Under the pieces are notes generated by a model. It made no database searches, had not been told where the DNA came from, and saw only the letters and a program-made list of their open reading frames with translations. The position numbers and the translations under genes are program-made. A DNA stretch of 54,387 bases from 1-14-0-10-45-29 sp041650255 (GTDB lineage: Archaea; Micrarchaeota; Micrarchaeia; Anstonellales; Anstonellaceae): assembly GCA_041650255.1 (NCBI GenBank), contig JBAZLL010000008.1:1-54387 (forward strand). The letters are read 5' to 3'. Shown piece after piece: positions 15,135 to 23,462 of this stretch. The stretch's first letter is position 1; each line of letters opens with the position of its first letter.

Positions 15135-16177
15135 AAAAAATGGCAAAAATTACAATACAGCGAAAATTCATGGCAACAAAGCCGCGCGAGCCGGACACCA
15201 CAGTCGCAAAACTGCTCACATATGCAGGTGTTGAGCAAAGCACCGAAATGTGGCTTGGCTCCCGGCTTTTAATGGCGTTCGTGGTCGGATTTTTCGCCTC
15301 ATTTATTCCAATTATTGCTTCATACTTACTGAGCCAGGATATAGGCTTTGGCTATCCAGGCAAATTCAATTTTGCATTCATGTTCGGGTATATGCTGCTT
15401 TCATTCTCATTGGTATTCGCAACCGTGCTCACTTTGGTTTATCTCCATCTTTACTATGTTATTCACGACCGCACCCGCCGGGTTGAAGAAGTGCTTCCGG
15501 ACTTTTTGCTAATGGTTGCGGCGCACATGCACGCAGGTCTTACTCCATTTGCCGCTTTTCAGTCTGCCGCACGCCCGGAATTCGGGCCATTGGAAAAAGA
15601 AGTGAAAAGCATTGCCGCCTACTCTCTTGGCTCGGAAAGTTTTACGGATGCAATTTCCTCCCTTTCACGAAGCATAGACTCACCGATTCTGCGCAGAACA
15701 ATCGCTTTCTTTGAAAATGGGTTGCGTTCCGGAGGAAAGCTTGCAAGCCTTCTTGAAACTGCGGCCGAAGAAATACGCGACCTTGATGAAATGAGAAAAG
15801 AAACCGTGCTCAATACCCGCACATATACAATATTTTTAGTATTTATTCTTGTTGGCGGGTTGCCCGTATTGCTTGCAATTTCAACCGAATTTTTGAATAT
15901 CTTCTCAACATTGCAGGGGCAGATAAAAGGGGACTCAGTGCAAAATATGGGAAGCATGCTTGCGCCAAGCATGAGTCTTACCCCCGAGTTTGTGAATCAG
16001 ATGGCAGTTGTCATAATCGTGATGACCGCAACCCTTGTGAGTATATTTATCGGAGTAATCTCTGAAGGAAAACTTTTGTTCGGGCTAAAGTACATGCCGC
16101 CTCTTGCCATAATGGCATATACTGTTTATTTCGCGCTAAAGACTGTTCTGCACGGATTTTTGGGAGTGTTCTTTTAG
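15131..16177 (+). CDS. pilus platform membrane protein (T2SSF domain), second copy
   Basis: 348 residues, GTG start overlapping the previous stop by 4 bases (GTGA). Hydrophobic helices at about 40-65 and 75-105, a cytoplasmic T2SSF core with Leu-Pro-Asp-Phe-Leu-Leu-Met-Val-Ala-Ala-His-Met-His-Ala-Gly-Leu-Thr-Pro, and three further membrane helices. Archaeal type IV pilus operons often have two such proteins in tandem, corresponding to the halves of a longer platform. The gene ends the operon; the following 172 bases carry only T-rich sequence. Confidence 0.87.
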   Translation: MKKMAKITIQRKFMATKPREPDTTVAKLLTYAGVEQSTEMWLGSRLLMAFVVGFFASFIPIIASYLLSQDIGFGYPGKFNFAFMFGYMLLSFSLVFATVLTLVYLHLYYVIHDRTRRVEEVLPDFLLMVAAHMHAGLTPFAAFQSAARPEFGPLEKEVKSIAAYSLGSESFTDAISSLSRSIDSPILRRTIAFFENGLRSGGKLASLLETAAEEIRDLDEMRKETVLNTRTYTIFLVFILVGGLPVLLAISTEFLNIFSTLQGQIKGDSVQNMGSMLAPSMSLTPEFVNQMAVVIIVMTATLVSIFIGVISEGKLLFGLKYMPPLAIMAYTVYFALKTVLHGFLGVFF

Positions 16178-16349
16178 GCTTCAAGTTTTTACCTCAATTT
16201 TTTCAAGCCATTTTTCAAACTTCTTTTCATTCCAAATTTTTCTTGTTCAAATTACTCTGCCCGCAAACTCGGATTTAAAAAAAGTTTTTTAAAAATAAAT
16301 TGGATTTAAAGCAGATTTATTTCAATTCTTCTTTTCTCAAGCATTTTTC

Positions 16350-16571
16350 TCATTCCAATATCTGCAATAGTACATCCGCTTGCGCCTGCCTTCCATACTC
16401 ACTGAATTTGAAAACGAGCCCTTCATCCCACGCGTTTGAAACAAGCTCCCAGGAAGTTATCCCCGCAAGGCTTTTTTTCAGCGCGCTAAAGTCCGCAATA
16501 TGCCGCGATTCCTGTGCACCCGTAGTTTTCACCGACGGAGTTAATGGTGTAGTGGTTGTTTGCCCTGCCAT
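16350..16571 (-). CDS. small hypothetical protein (73 aa)
   Basis: The reverse-strand ATG at 16571 lies ~24 bases from a TTAAAAAT element that also serves the divergent TPR gene, consistent with leaderless expression. The protein begins Thr/Pro-rich and ends with a plausible folded half (Phe-Ser-Ala-Leu-Lys-Lys-Ser-Leu-Ala-Gly-Ile, Ala-Gln-Ala-Asp-Val-Leu-Leu-Gln-Ile-Leu-Glu). No family recognised. Its convergent neighbour is the pilus platform gene. Confidence 0.5.
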   Translation of the reverse strand: MAGQTTTTPLTPSVKTTGAQESRHIADFSALKKSLAGITSWELVSNAWDEGLVFKFSEYGRQAQADVLLQILE

Positions 16572-16590
16572 AAACTCCTATCTGCTCGTA

Positions 16591-16602
16591 CCATTTTTAA
16601 GG
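16591..16602. promoter_or_regulatory. shared bidirectional TATA element
   Basis: The A/T block CCATTTTTAAGG lies 24-25 bases from two divergent start codons (reverse 16571 and forward 16623), the normal leaderless spacing for each. One TATA element may thus serve both directions. Confidence 0.5.
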
Positions 16603-16622
16603 CTTATCGCAAATACTTGCAC

Positions 16623-17156
16623 ATGGCAGGAGAAATGTCTGAAAACATGATTGCAAAAGCGCAGTCCTACATAAAACAGCATGACAATGAAAAAGCCCGC
16701 TACACCGCAGACGAGCTGGCAATGCTTGAGCCAAAGGATTCAATTGTCTGGTATGTAAAAGGCAAAGTGCATTACATGATGGAAGAATACGATGATGCGC
16801 TTGCCTCTCTTTCAAAAGCCGCAACAATAGAAGCAGAGCGGCCCGAAATCTGGCTGGCAATGGGCTACACGTTAATTGCATTGCGCAGATATGATGAGGC
16901 AATTCAATCTCTTGAATATGTGATGTCCACCCGACCAGATGAAGTTGAGAGCTATGTCGCACTCTGCGTTGTGCATACAATATTGCAGGAATCCGGCAAA
17001 GCAAAACAATATCTTGAGCAGGCAGCATCAATTGACAACAATGCGGCAAGCAGAATGCTAACCTATTTTTACCAGAATTTCTTTGCCCCGTCAAATGCGG
17101 TGAGCCCTGAAGCAAAGGAAAACATAGAGATTCTTCTCAAAAAATTAGGGGCATGA
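16623..17156 (+). CDS. TPR repeat protein
   Basis: 177 residues from ATG 16623; an in-frame extension to 16560 would cross the promoter. At least three tetratricopeptide-like helical pairs: around 12-40 (Asp-Asn-Glu-Lys-Ala-Arg-Tyr), 43-72 (Trp-Tyr-Val-Lys-Gly-Lys-Val-His-Tyr-Met-Met-Glu-Glu-Tyr-Asp-Asp-Ala-Leu) and 77-106 (Trp-Leu-Ala-Met-Gly-Tyr-Thr-Leu-Ile-Ala-Leu-Arg-Arg-Tyr-Asp-Glu-Ala). TPRs are protein-interaction scaffolds; the partner is unknown. Being next to a pilus operon suggests, but does not prove, an assembly role. It converges on the GGR-family gene. Confidence 0.85.
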   Translation: MAGEMSENMIAKAQSYIKQHDNEKARYTADELAMLEPKDSIVWYVKGKVHYMMEEYDDALASLSKAATIEAERPEIWLAMGYTLIALRRYDEAIQSLEYVMSTRPDEVESYVALCVVHTILQESGKAKQYLEQAASIDNNAASRMLTYFYQNFFAPSNAVSPEAKENIEILLKKLGA

Positions 17157-17182
17157 AAAAAGCGCAAAAGAAAATATAAAAA

Positions 17183-18442
17183 TCAAGAGAAAAGAACCTT
17201 GATATAAAACAGCGGATTCTTGAAATTCTTTTTTGCATCCTCGTTTGCAAGCGATGCGGAAATCAAGTCCTTTATCTCCTGTTTTGTTGCCGCCTTTTCC
17301 ACAACCTTATTCAAAAGCCATTTGATGCTCCCAAGCTGCTGCATCCTATAACTTGTGTTAAGCTCGGGTCCAAGTTCGGCTCGTGCCTCTTTCTCATAAG
17401 CGCAAAGTGCAACTTTTCCAACATCATTTTTGTCAATCGCATTGGATATTACACTTGCCGCCATTCTTGCGCTTGCAGTTGCATTTCCAACTCCTTCCCC
17501 GGAAAACGGGTCAACAAGCGATGCCGCGTCTCCCACAAGCACCCATCCATCCCCTGCTAATTGCCTCTTATGCGAGCCAAACGGTAATCTCCAGCCGGTC
17601 ACCGGTCCGATTCTTTTTGCTCCAACAAATCTTTGCCTGATAAGCGGTTCATTTGCAATCGCGTCATCAAGCATGGAAATCAGGGTCTTGTTTTTTGTTT
17701 TCATCTTTTTTTGCAAATCGGCAGACACAAGTCCTAGCCCCACATTGGCAGTTCCGTTCTCAAGCGGGAAAATCCAGAAATAGCCTGGCTGGCAACTGCT
17801 AAGAAAATGAATCTCAATATTTTGCGTCAAATCCCTGACTCCGTCATAGTACACTCGCAGGGCATCGCACGAATGCTTTGGATTAAGCTCCGCTTTTTTT
17901 CCAAGAACCGCCTTGGCAACATTTGAGTTTACTCCGTCCGCGCCGACAATTACCTTTGCATTAAATATAATTTCCTCCCGATTATTTGAAGCCAGGTCAA
18001 TTCCTTTTACTCCGCAGGCATACCCACCTTCAAACATCACTTCATTTACTTGGAATTTTTCCTTAATCACTACGTTTTTCTCCCGCCTTGCGGCGCCAAA
18101 AAACATATTGTCAGTGTGAATTCTTCTCATGCAATAGCCCGTGCCGTCATTTCGGTTTGGGTCTTTTTTTGCAAACGGAATACTCACAACCGCGCCGGAC
18201 GGAGAAGAAAATGTCACTCCCCTTATTGCGGCATGCGGCAGTTTTTCTATCTCTTGCGTAAGCCCAAATTCGCGAATCACGCGCATTGATTTTCCAGAAA
18301 GAGCATCTCCGCATGTTTTGTCGCGCGGAAATTTTGCTTTGTCAATTAGCAATACTTTTTTGCCCATTTTTCCCAAATAGGTGGCGGCGGTCGAGCCTCC
18401 CGGCCCCGCGCCAACAACGATAACATCATAAGTTTCTGTCAC
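17183..18442 (-). CDS. geranylgeranyl reductase family FAD-dependent oxidoreductase
   Basis: 419 residues, GTG start at 18442. N-terminal FAD-binding Val-Gly-Ala-Gly-Pro-Gly-Gly-Ser-Thr-Ala-Ala (residues 10-20), then Lys-Thr-Cys-Gly-Asp-Ala-Leu-Ser-Gly with the conserved Cys, a substrate motif with Pro-Gly-Tyr-Phe-Trp-Ile-Phe-Pro, and the second FAD motif Gly-Asp-Ala-Ala-Ser-Leu-Val-Asp-Pro-Phe-Ser-Gly-Glu-Gly. In archaea this family saturates the geranylgeranyl chains of ether lipids at the membrane. The short length and complete motifs fit a functional enzyme. Both neighbouring genes are on the opposite strand. Confidence 0.9.
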   Translation of the reverse strand: MTETYDVIVVGAGPGGSTAATYLGKMGKKVLLIDKAKFPRDKTCGDALSGKSMRVIREFGLTQEIEKLPHAAIRGVTFSSPSGAVVSIPFAKKDPNRNDGTGYCMRRIHTDNMFFGAARREKNVVIKEKFQVNEVMFEGGYACGVKGIDLASNNREEIIFNAKVIVGADGVNSNVAKAVLGKKAELNPKHSCDALRVYYDGVRDLTQNIEIHFLSSCQPGYFWIFPLENGTANVGLGLVSADLQKKMKTKNKTLISMLDDAIANEPLIRQRFVGAKRIGPVTGWRLPFGSHKRQLAGDGWVLVGDAASLVDPFSGEGVGNATASARMAASVISNAIDKNDVGKVALCAYEKEARAELGPELNTSYRMQQLGSIKWLLNKVVEKAATKQEIKDLISASLANEDAKKNFKNPLFYIKVLFS

Positions 18443-18541
18443 GGCAATCTACCTTTTGCGATTTTTATTTAATTAAATATCCATTATTCTCGTGCATATC
18501 AACTTATAAAAAGCCTGCTTGGCTTAGCTTTGCTGATAAAA

Positions 18542-19063
18542 ATGCGAAAAATTAGCAAAAATCAAACTTCCAACGGCGAGCCGACATGCCATGCATATCC
18601 TTTGGTGAGGGCGAAAATAGTGAAAAAAACAATCGCAGGCATGATTTCCCTGCTTTCGGCAGTTGCCCTCTCGCTGTTGTTTTTCTCATCAATCATTCTT
18701 CCGCTCGCCGGACCGGGGCGCTCGGCAGGGCTTTTTCTTTTGAGCATGGGCGCGTGCGCGCTGATTTTGTACATGTACGAAACCGCTCATTTCAACCGCT
18801 ATTACTATGATTTGGCGCAAAAATATCTTGTAATAAAGGAAGGCGTTTTCACTTATGGCGAGACCTCAATGCCTTATGCGCGGATACAGGATGTGTTTGT
18901 TGATCAGGATATTTTGGACCAAATTTTCGGGCTTTATGATTTGCATGTGGCAACCGCTTCCGGTCAGTCCAGTCTCAATGCGCATATAGACGGGCTTTCT
19001 TACGAGGGCGCCGAGGCGATAAAAGAACGCCTATTGGAGCTCATGTCCAAAAAATCAAAATAA
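18542..19063 (+). CDS. membrane protein with bPH2/YdbS-like domain
   Basis: About 173 residues. Two hydrophobic helices (about 28-52 and 60-78) then Tyr-Leu-Val-Ile-Lys-Glu-Gly-Val-Phe-Thr-Tyr-Gly-Glu-Thr-Ser-Met-Pro-Tyr-Ala-Arg-Ile-Gln-Asp-Val, then Ile-Phe-Gly-Leu-Tyr-Asp-Leu-His-Val-Ala-Thr-Ala-Ser-Gly, the standard DUF304/bPH2 pattern. TTATAAAA at 18504-18511 is 34 bases before the ATG and 22 before an in-frame TTG at 18530, so the exact start is uncertain. Function unknown; it is clearly related to the gene at 11713-12177. Confidence 0.75.
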   Translation: MRKISKNQTSNGEPTCHAYPLVRAKIVKKTIAGMISLLSAVALSLLFFSSIILPLAGPGRSAGLFLLSMGACALILYMYETAHFNRYYYDLAQKYLVIKEGVFTYGETSMPYARIQDVFVDQDILDQIFGLYDLHVATASGQSSLNAHIDGLSYEGAEAIKERLLELMSKKSK

Positions 19064-19149
19064 GCTCTTGAGCCGGTTCGCCAAAACCCTTTTTAATCTA
19101 CAAATGCCTACTTTTTTCACTGAATTTACATTAATTTAGGTGATATTCT

Positions 19150-19638
19150 ATGTCAGAAACAATAATCTCCGCCATAGTTGAGGGCGGCAAAGCAACTGCC
19201 GGTCCACCGTTGGGACCTGCACTGGGTCCAATGGGCGTAAACATCGGACAGGTAATTGCAGATCTCAATAAGGCAACCGGCGCATTTTCGGGAATTAAGG
19301 TTCCGGTAAAAGTGTTAATCAACAAGGACGCAAAAACATGGCGCTTTGAAATCGGCTCACCGGCAACCGGCGAGATGATAAAAAAAGAACTTGGCGTTGA
19401 GAAAGGAAGAAAGGGCGGTCCGGACGATCCGAAAATAATCGGTGATTTGAAAATGGAGCAGGCAATAAAAATTGCCAAGGCAAAAGCCAGCTCCACTCTT
19501 GCAAAGAGCATCAAGTCTCAGGTTAACGAGGTTCTTGGAAGCTGTGTCTCTTTGGGCGTGACCGTGAACGGCAAGGACCCGCGCGAGGTTAGAAAAAGCC
19601 TTATTAAGGGGGAGTTTGATTCTCTTCTTGGTGCATAA
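19150..19638 (+). CDS. rpl11: large-subunit ribosomal protein L11
   Basis: 162 residues with the L11 signature Gly-Gly-Lys-Ala-Thr-Ala-Gly-Pro-Pro-Leu-Gly-Pro-Ala-Leu-Gly near the N-terminus and the C-terminal rRNA-binding domain (Val-Asn-Glu-Val-Leu-Gly-Ser-Cys). TTAGGTGA before the ATG is the ribosome site. L11 binds the GTPase-centre rRNA. In many archaea it lies directly behind spt5 with L1, L10 and L12. Here it is on the opposite strand from spt5, 2.3 kb away, and L1/L10/L12 are not in the window. Confidence 0.97.
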   Translation: MSETIISAIVEGGKATAGPPLGPALGPMGVNIGQVIADLNKATGAFSGIKVPVKVLINKDAKTWRFEIGSPATGEMIKKELGVEKGRKGGPDDPKIIGDLKMEQAIKIAKAKASSTLAKSIKSQVNEVLGSCVSLGVTVNGKDPREVRKSLIKGEFDSLLGA

Positions 19639-21369
19639 ATGCTAAGAAGAATACAACTCATCCCCTCAATTATTTTTTTCATATTAATTTTGTGCTCGTT
19701 TTCTTATGCAGGCTCCAAGTGGAGCGAACCTGCTCATTTTTCAGCCCCTTTAGTCGGAGCTCCAGTCTCTTACTCAAGCACGATTTATTCAATTTCAAAC
19801 GACGGCTCTGTATATCGGACAAATCTGCTTTATGGGACCTCAACAATAATCGCATCCGCATACGGGCAGACGGATGTCCCGCTTATTCTGGGGCGAAACG
19901 TATTTATCTTCGGCTCAAACAGCGGGAAAATAGAAGCCCACTCGCTTGATTCTGCTAACATGGTATGGAAATATCCTCTGGCAAAAAAAATAAGCGGTGC
20001 ACAAGATGCGTCGGTAGTGCAAAATGAATCTTTCAGATTGCGCGATTTGTCATATTCTTCTTCAATAGTGTATGCGGTGTTTGACAAAAAGCTTGTTGCA
20101 TTAAGCGAATATTCCGGAGCCGAAATATTTTCCCGCCCGCTTTCAAACGGAATCAGTGCAAGTGCATACAATGACGGGGTATTTGTAGTTGATAACGACA
20201 AGCTTTATTCTTATTCAAACGACGGAGTGCAAAAATGGTCTGCGTCCAGCGGAAACATTTTCAAATCCCGCATTTTTTACGATGATAAAAACAAAATAGT
20301 TTTTCTCTCCTCCACAAACGGACTGGTAATGGCATTTGATTCAACAAATGGCAACCTTCTTTGGAATCATGTGGTGCCTGGCTGGGCGGTATCCACCCCG
20401 GTAAGTGACGGGCTGACGGTCGCATTTGGCGACAGCTCCTCAATAGTGAGGGGGCTAAATCCAAGAAATGGAAAAATTTTGTGGGAAACAAATATCAATG
20501 CACCAACTTGGGGAACCGCCGCCCTATTTGAAAACGGTGCAACTTCTCTTGCAATATTTGGCACAAACAACAATTCCATAATCGCGATAAATCTACGAGA
20601 TGGAAAAATATTATTTGATTACGAAGTTTCAGGCTGGGTGCAAAATCCCTCAATCGGCTCGGACGGCCGAAGCGTTCTTGCGCCCGCAAGTGATAGCTCC
20701 CTGTGGGCAATAAATATCTGGCCGATTTGCACGCTTGATTATCCGCGCACAAACGACATAATTCCGCCGGAAATTCAAATTCGCGCCCGCGCATTTTCTC
20801 CAAGCGGGATTGACAATGTGCAACTCTCAATAAACGGGCAAAAATTGCCCTCAATGCCAATCGATGCAAATTCCCAGCTTGTATATGACACTGATTTATC
20901 CGGTCAGCAAAACGGTATAATCTCAATTCAGTGTCTTGCCCGCGATTTAAACGGGCTTGAAGAGTCCGACATGCTTGGGTACAAAGCACAGCCCTTGTAT
21001 TCAATGACTGCCCCAAAAGTTGATATGTCCGCATCGGTTTATCCGCAACCCGTTGCGCCCGGTGCGGAATTTACTCTTTATGTAAAAAACAGCCAAGGCG
21101 CGGACATCTCTGGTCTGCTTGTGGATTATAATGGCAAGAATCACAGCGTCGGCAGCCCGGCAAAGTTTTACGCGCCAATGTCTGGTGGGACGCATGAGAT
21201 TATAGTGCGAAAGGCAGGTTATTCTCAGGCAAATGTTTCCTTGAGTGTAAAATCAGACTTAGGCTTTTTGCCGCTGTTCATCGTTTTCATCCTTTTGCTT
21301 CTTTCAATCTGCGCATACTTTTTGCTTTCAAAAAAGAAAAAGAAAGTGGACTTTGAAATAACAAGCTAA
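19639..21369 (+). CDS. exported PQQ/WD-like beta-propeller protein with C-terminal membrane anchor
   Basis: 576 residues; the ATG directly follows the L11 stop. N-terminal signal peptide (Ile-Ile-Phe-Phe-Ile-Leu-Ile-Leu-Cys-Ser-Phe-Ser-Tyr-Ala-Gly). From about 40 to 370 there are repeating strands of PQQ-propeller type, for example Gly-Lys-Ile-Leu-Trp-Glu-Thr, Gly-Asn-Leu-Leu-Trp-Asn-His and Asp-Gly-Lys-Ile-Leu-Phe. An Ig-like section follows, then a PEGA-like carrier domain (about 455-535), a transmembrane helix (about 542-562) and a Lys-rich tail. So it is an extracytoplasmic protein tethered to the membrane; ligand unknown. The zero gap to a ribosomal protein gene implies translational coupling, which is unusual. 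Confidence 0.8.
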   Translation: MLRRIQLIPSIIFFILILCSFSYAGSKWSEPAHFSAPLVGAPVSYSSTIYSISNDGSVYRTNLLYGTSTIIASAYGQTDVPLILGRNVFIFGSNSGKIEAHSLDSANMVWKYPLAKKISGAQDASVVQNESFRLRDLSYSSSIVYAVFDKKLVALSEYSGAEIFSRPLSNGISASAYNDGVFVVDNDKLYSYSNDGVQKWSASSGNIFKSRIFYDDKNKIVFLSSTNGLVMAFDSTNGNLLWNHVVPGWAVSTPVSDGLTVAFGDSSSIVRGLNPRNGKILWETNINAPTWGTAALFENGATSLAIFGTNNNSIIAINLRDGKILFDYEVSGWVQNPSIGSDGRSVLAPASDSSLWAINIWPICTLDYPRTNDIIPPEIQIRARAFSPSGIDNVQLSINGQKLPSMPIDANSQLVYDTDLSGQQNGIISIQCLARDLNGLEESDMLGYKAQPLYSMTAPKVDMSASVYPQPVAPGAEFTLYVKNSQGADISGLLVDYNGKNHSVGSPAKFYAPMSGGTHEIIVRKAGYSQANVSLSVKSDLGFLPLFIVFILLLLSICAYFLLSKKKKKVDFEITS

Positions 21370-21483
21370 GATAAAACAGATAAGATAAAAAAAAGCTAAT
21401 AAAATATAAGATAAAAATCAATTAATTAATCAAAAAAAACAGAAGGCGGAAAATAAAAAAATAAGAAAAGAAAGCGCGCCTTT
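21370..21483. other. A/T-rich convergent spacer
   Basis: Between the two convergent operons the DNA is almost only A and T on the forward strand (runs of A). It could hold T-tract terminators for the reverse-strand ftsZ-secE-spt5 transcript. No gene is seen. Confidence 0.4.
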
Positions 21484-21942
21484 CTATTGCGCGTCTTGTG
21501 CTTTTTGTCGCAGCCTGATTGTGTTTGCCTTAATTGTAACTGGAATAGGCACGGCAACTTCCGTCAATTCAACCGTGAGCTCATCCTTGTTGTCGTCAAT
21601 GCGAATAACACGCGCCCGCTCGCCTTTGAACGGACCGGAAATAAGCTCCACGATGTCTCCCTTTTGCACCATGTGTGACATCGGCTTTGCCGCCGCTGCA
21701 AGCATTGGCTCCAAATCTGCAATCAAAAGCGGTCTGTCCAAAACGCCTTTTATATGTGGTATTCTCATGCCCGCATTGCGCACAGCCATCTCGCTTTCTG
21801 CCTCTACAATCATGTAGCCTTTCATGTCTTCAAAATGCATTATGGCATAAATCGGCAAGCTTTCAGTCTTCACTCTTTTTGCAAGCATTTCCATTACGAT
21901 TTTTTCCTGTCCTGCAATTACTCTGTACGCAAATATGGGCAT
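21484..21942 (-). CDS. spt5: transcription elongation factor Spt5 (NusG family)
   Basis: 152 residues. N-terminal NGN domain (Tyr-Arg-Val-Ile-Ala-Gly-Gln-Glu, then Gly-Tyr-Met-Ile-Val-Glu-Ala) and a C-terminal KOW domain (Val-Gln-Lys-Gly-Asp-Ile-Val-Glu-Leu-Ile-Ser-Gly-Pro-Phe-Lys-Gly-Glu-Arg-Ala). Spt5 pairs with Spt4 and clamps RNA polymerase during elongation. It starts 12 bases after secE in the conserved archaeal order secE-spt5, and is last in the operon. Confidence 0.95.
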   Translation of the reverse strand: MPIFAYRVIAGQEKIVMEMLAKRVKTESLPIYAIMHFEDMKGYMIVEAESEMAVRNAGMRIPHIKGVLDRPLLIADLEPMLAAAAKPMSHMVQKGDIVELISGPFKGERARVIRIDDNKDELTVELTEVAVPIPVTIKANTIRLRQKAQDAQ

Positions 21943-21954
21943 AATTTCACATCC

Positions 21955-22125
21955 TTACAATTTGTCAAATACGCTAAATACTGCCGCGATAATCACGCCG
22001 ATTGCGCCGATTATTATCGTACCTGCAAAAGTCACCTTCGCCATGTGCTCAAATTCCTTCTGCCTCGGTCTTGTAGCAACCCGCAGTACGCGGACCATTT
22101 TCTTATATTCTGCAACTAAATCCAT
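21955..22125 (-). CDS. secE: protein translocase subunit SecE / Sec61-gamma
   Basis: A 56-residue gene, found from its context on the reverse strand: Met-Asp-Leu-Val-Ala-Glu-Tyr-Lys-Lys-Met-Val-Arg-Val-Leu, then Ala-Thr-Arg-Pro-Arg-Gln-Lys-Glu-Phe, then one membrane helix (Gly-Thr-Ile-Ile-Ile-Gly-Ala-Ile-Gly-Val-Ile-Ile). The Arg-Pro-x-x-x-Glu-Phe segment and single helix are typical of archaeal SecE, which clamps the SecY channel. It begins 12 bases after the ftsZ stop; spt5 follows. Confidence 0.93.
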   Translation of the reverse strand: MDLVAEYKKMVRVLRVATRPRQKEFEHMAKVTFAGTIIIGAIGVIIAAVFSVFDKL

Positions 22126-22137
22126 GCAAATCACTTT

Positions 22138-23244
22138 CTAAGATATTAAATCCAATTCAAGGTTCTCAACGCTTACGGATTGGTTTCCAACCTGCCTGTC
22201 AATGTCATACTGCGGGAACTTTGTGCCTGCAATTACTACGAGCACGCGAATTGAATTTTTCTTTGTAGTTTTCTCAACTCTTGCCCCCCATATAATATGC
22301 GCGGTTTGGTCAATTCTTTTTGCGACCTCGGAGACAATAAGCTCTGCTTCCTTTAGCGTCATATCTTCCCCGCCAATTACATTGATAAGTGCCCTGTGTG
22401 CGCTTGAAATATCAACGTCAAGAAGCGGCGAGTTCAATGCCATCTCAACCGCAACCATCGCCCTTTGTTCACTTTTTGCCTCAACTGAAGACTCTCCAAC
22501 TCCGACAACCGCGCATCCCGCGCTTGAGAGTATTGTCCTCAAATCCGCAAAGTCCAAATTCACAAGACCTGCGCGTGTGATAAGCTCGGCAATTGATTTT
22601 ACTGCGCTTGAGAGCACTTCATCGCAAACCTTGAATGCTGTATTCAATGGCAAATCCGGAGCAATTGTGAGCAGTTTGTCATTTGGAATAACTACGACCG
22701 TGTCTGCGTGCCTCTTTAGCTTCTCAAGCCCTTCAAGTGCATTTTGCATTCTTATTCTTCCTTCGGATTGAAATGGCAATGTGACGACTGCAATTGTTAG
22801 TGCGCCTGCCGCCTTTGCCTGTTCCGCAATTACATGTGCCGAGCCGGTTCCTGTTCCGCCTCCCATTCCACATGTTACAAATACCATGTTTGCATTGGTA
22901 AGAATCTGCTTTATTTCAGCAGATGATTCTTTTGCCGCCGCTTCTCCAACGGAGGGGTTTGAGCCCGCGCCCATTCCCTTTGTCGTGGTTTTTCCAATCA
23001 ACAATTTCTTGTCCGCGCGCATCTTCACAAGGTGGCGAACATCCGTGTTCATCGCGACAAATTCAACGCCTTCAATCCCCACTGCCGCCATTCTGCTCAT
23101 GGTGTTGCATCCGGAGCCGCCTGTGCCTATCACATAAATTTTTGGCTTTGATTGTTCCAAAAACTTTAGTAATTCCTCGTCATCCTTTGAAATTATTACA
23201 TCCGATGTAAGCTGTTCTGCAATTTCCTTGTCACCAAGCACCAT
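22138..23244 (-). CDS. ftsZ: cell division GTPase FtsZ
   Basis: About 368 residues; ATG 23244 is preceded by GAGGTG, while a GTG two codons earlier overlaps that site. GTP-binding loops Gly-Thr-Gly-Gly-Ser-Gly-Cys-Asn (about residue 41) and the tubulin signature Gly-Gly-Gly-Thr-Gly-Thr-Gly-Ser-Ala (about 128). The T7-loop acidic residues are in Asn-Leu-Asp-Phe-Ala-Asp-Leu (about 220). A short C-terminal tail ends Asn-Leu-Glu-Leu-Asp-Leu-Ile-Ser. It polymerises at the division site. First gene of ftsZ-secE-spt5, a widespread archaeal arrangement. Confidence 0.96.
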   Translation of the reverse strand: MVLGDKEIAEQLTSDVIISKDDEELLKFLEQSKPKIYVIGTGGSGCNTMSRMAAVGIEGVEFVAMNTDVRHLVKMRADKKLLIGKTTTKGMGAGSNPSVGEAAAKESSAEIKQILTNANMVFVTCGMGGGTGTGSAHVIAEQAKAAGALTIAVVTLPFQSEGRIRMQNALEGLEKLKRHADTVVVIPNDKLLTIAPDLPLNTAFKVCDEVLSSAVKSIAELITRAGLVNLDFADLRTILSSAGCAVVGVGESSVEAKSEQRAMVAVEMALNSPLLDVDISSAHRALINVIGGEDMTLKEAELIVSEVAKRIDQTAHIIWGARVEKTTKKNSIRVLVVIAGTKFPQYDIDRQVGNQSVSVENLELDLIS

Positions 23245-23462
23245 GCGCACACCTCGAAAAATACTATAAATCCCAACTTATTTTTGTCCTCGGGTTCCCT
23301 AAGGGTTGTATTTACAACTTGCTTACCCTCTGAATATTTATATACCCATAGCCCTTTTCTTTCCCGTCGCCCTTTCCAAAAAGAGTGCAAATCGTCAATC
23401 CACGTTAATCCTATTACTACGAAACGTTTTTATTTGCCGTTATGTATAATTTCTTTGTGATT

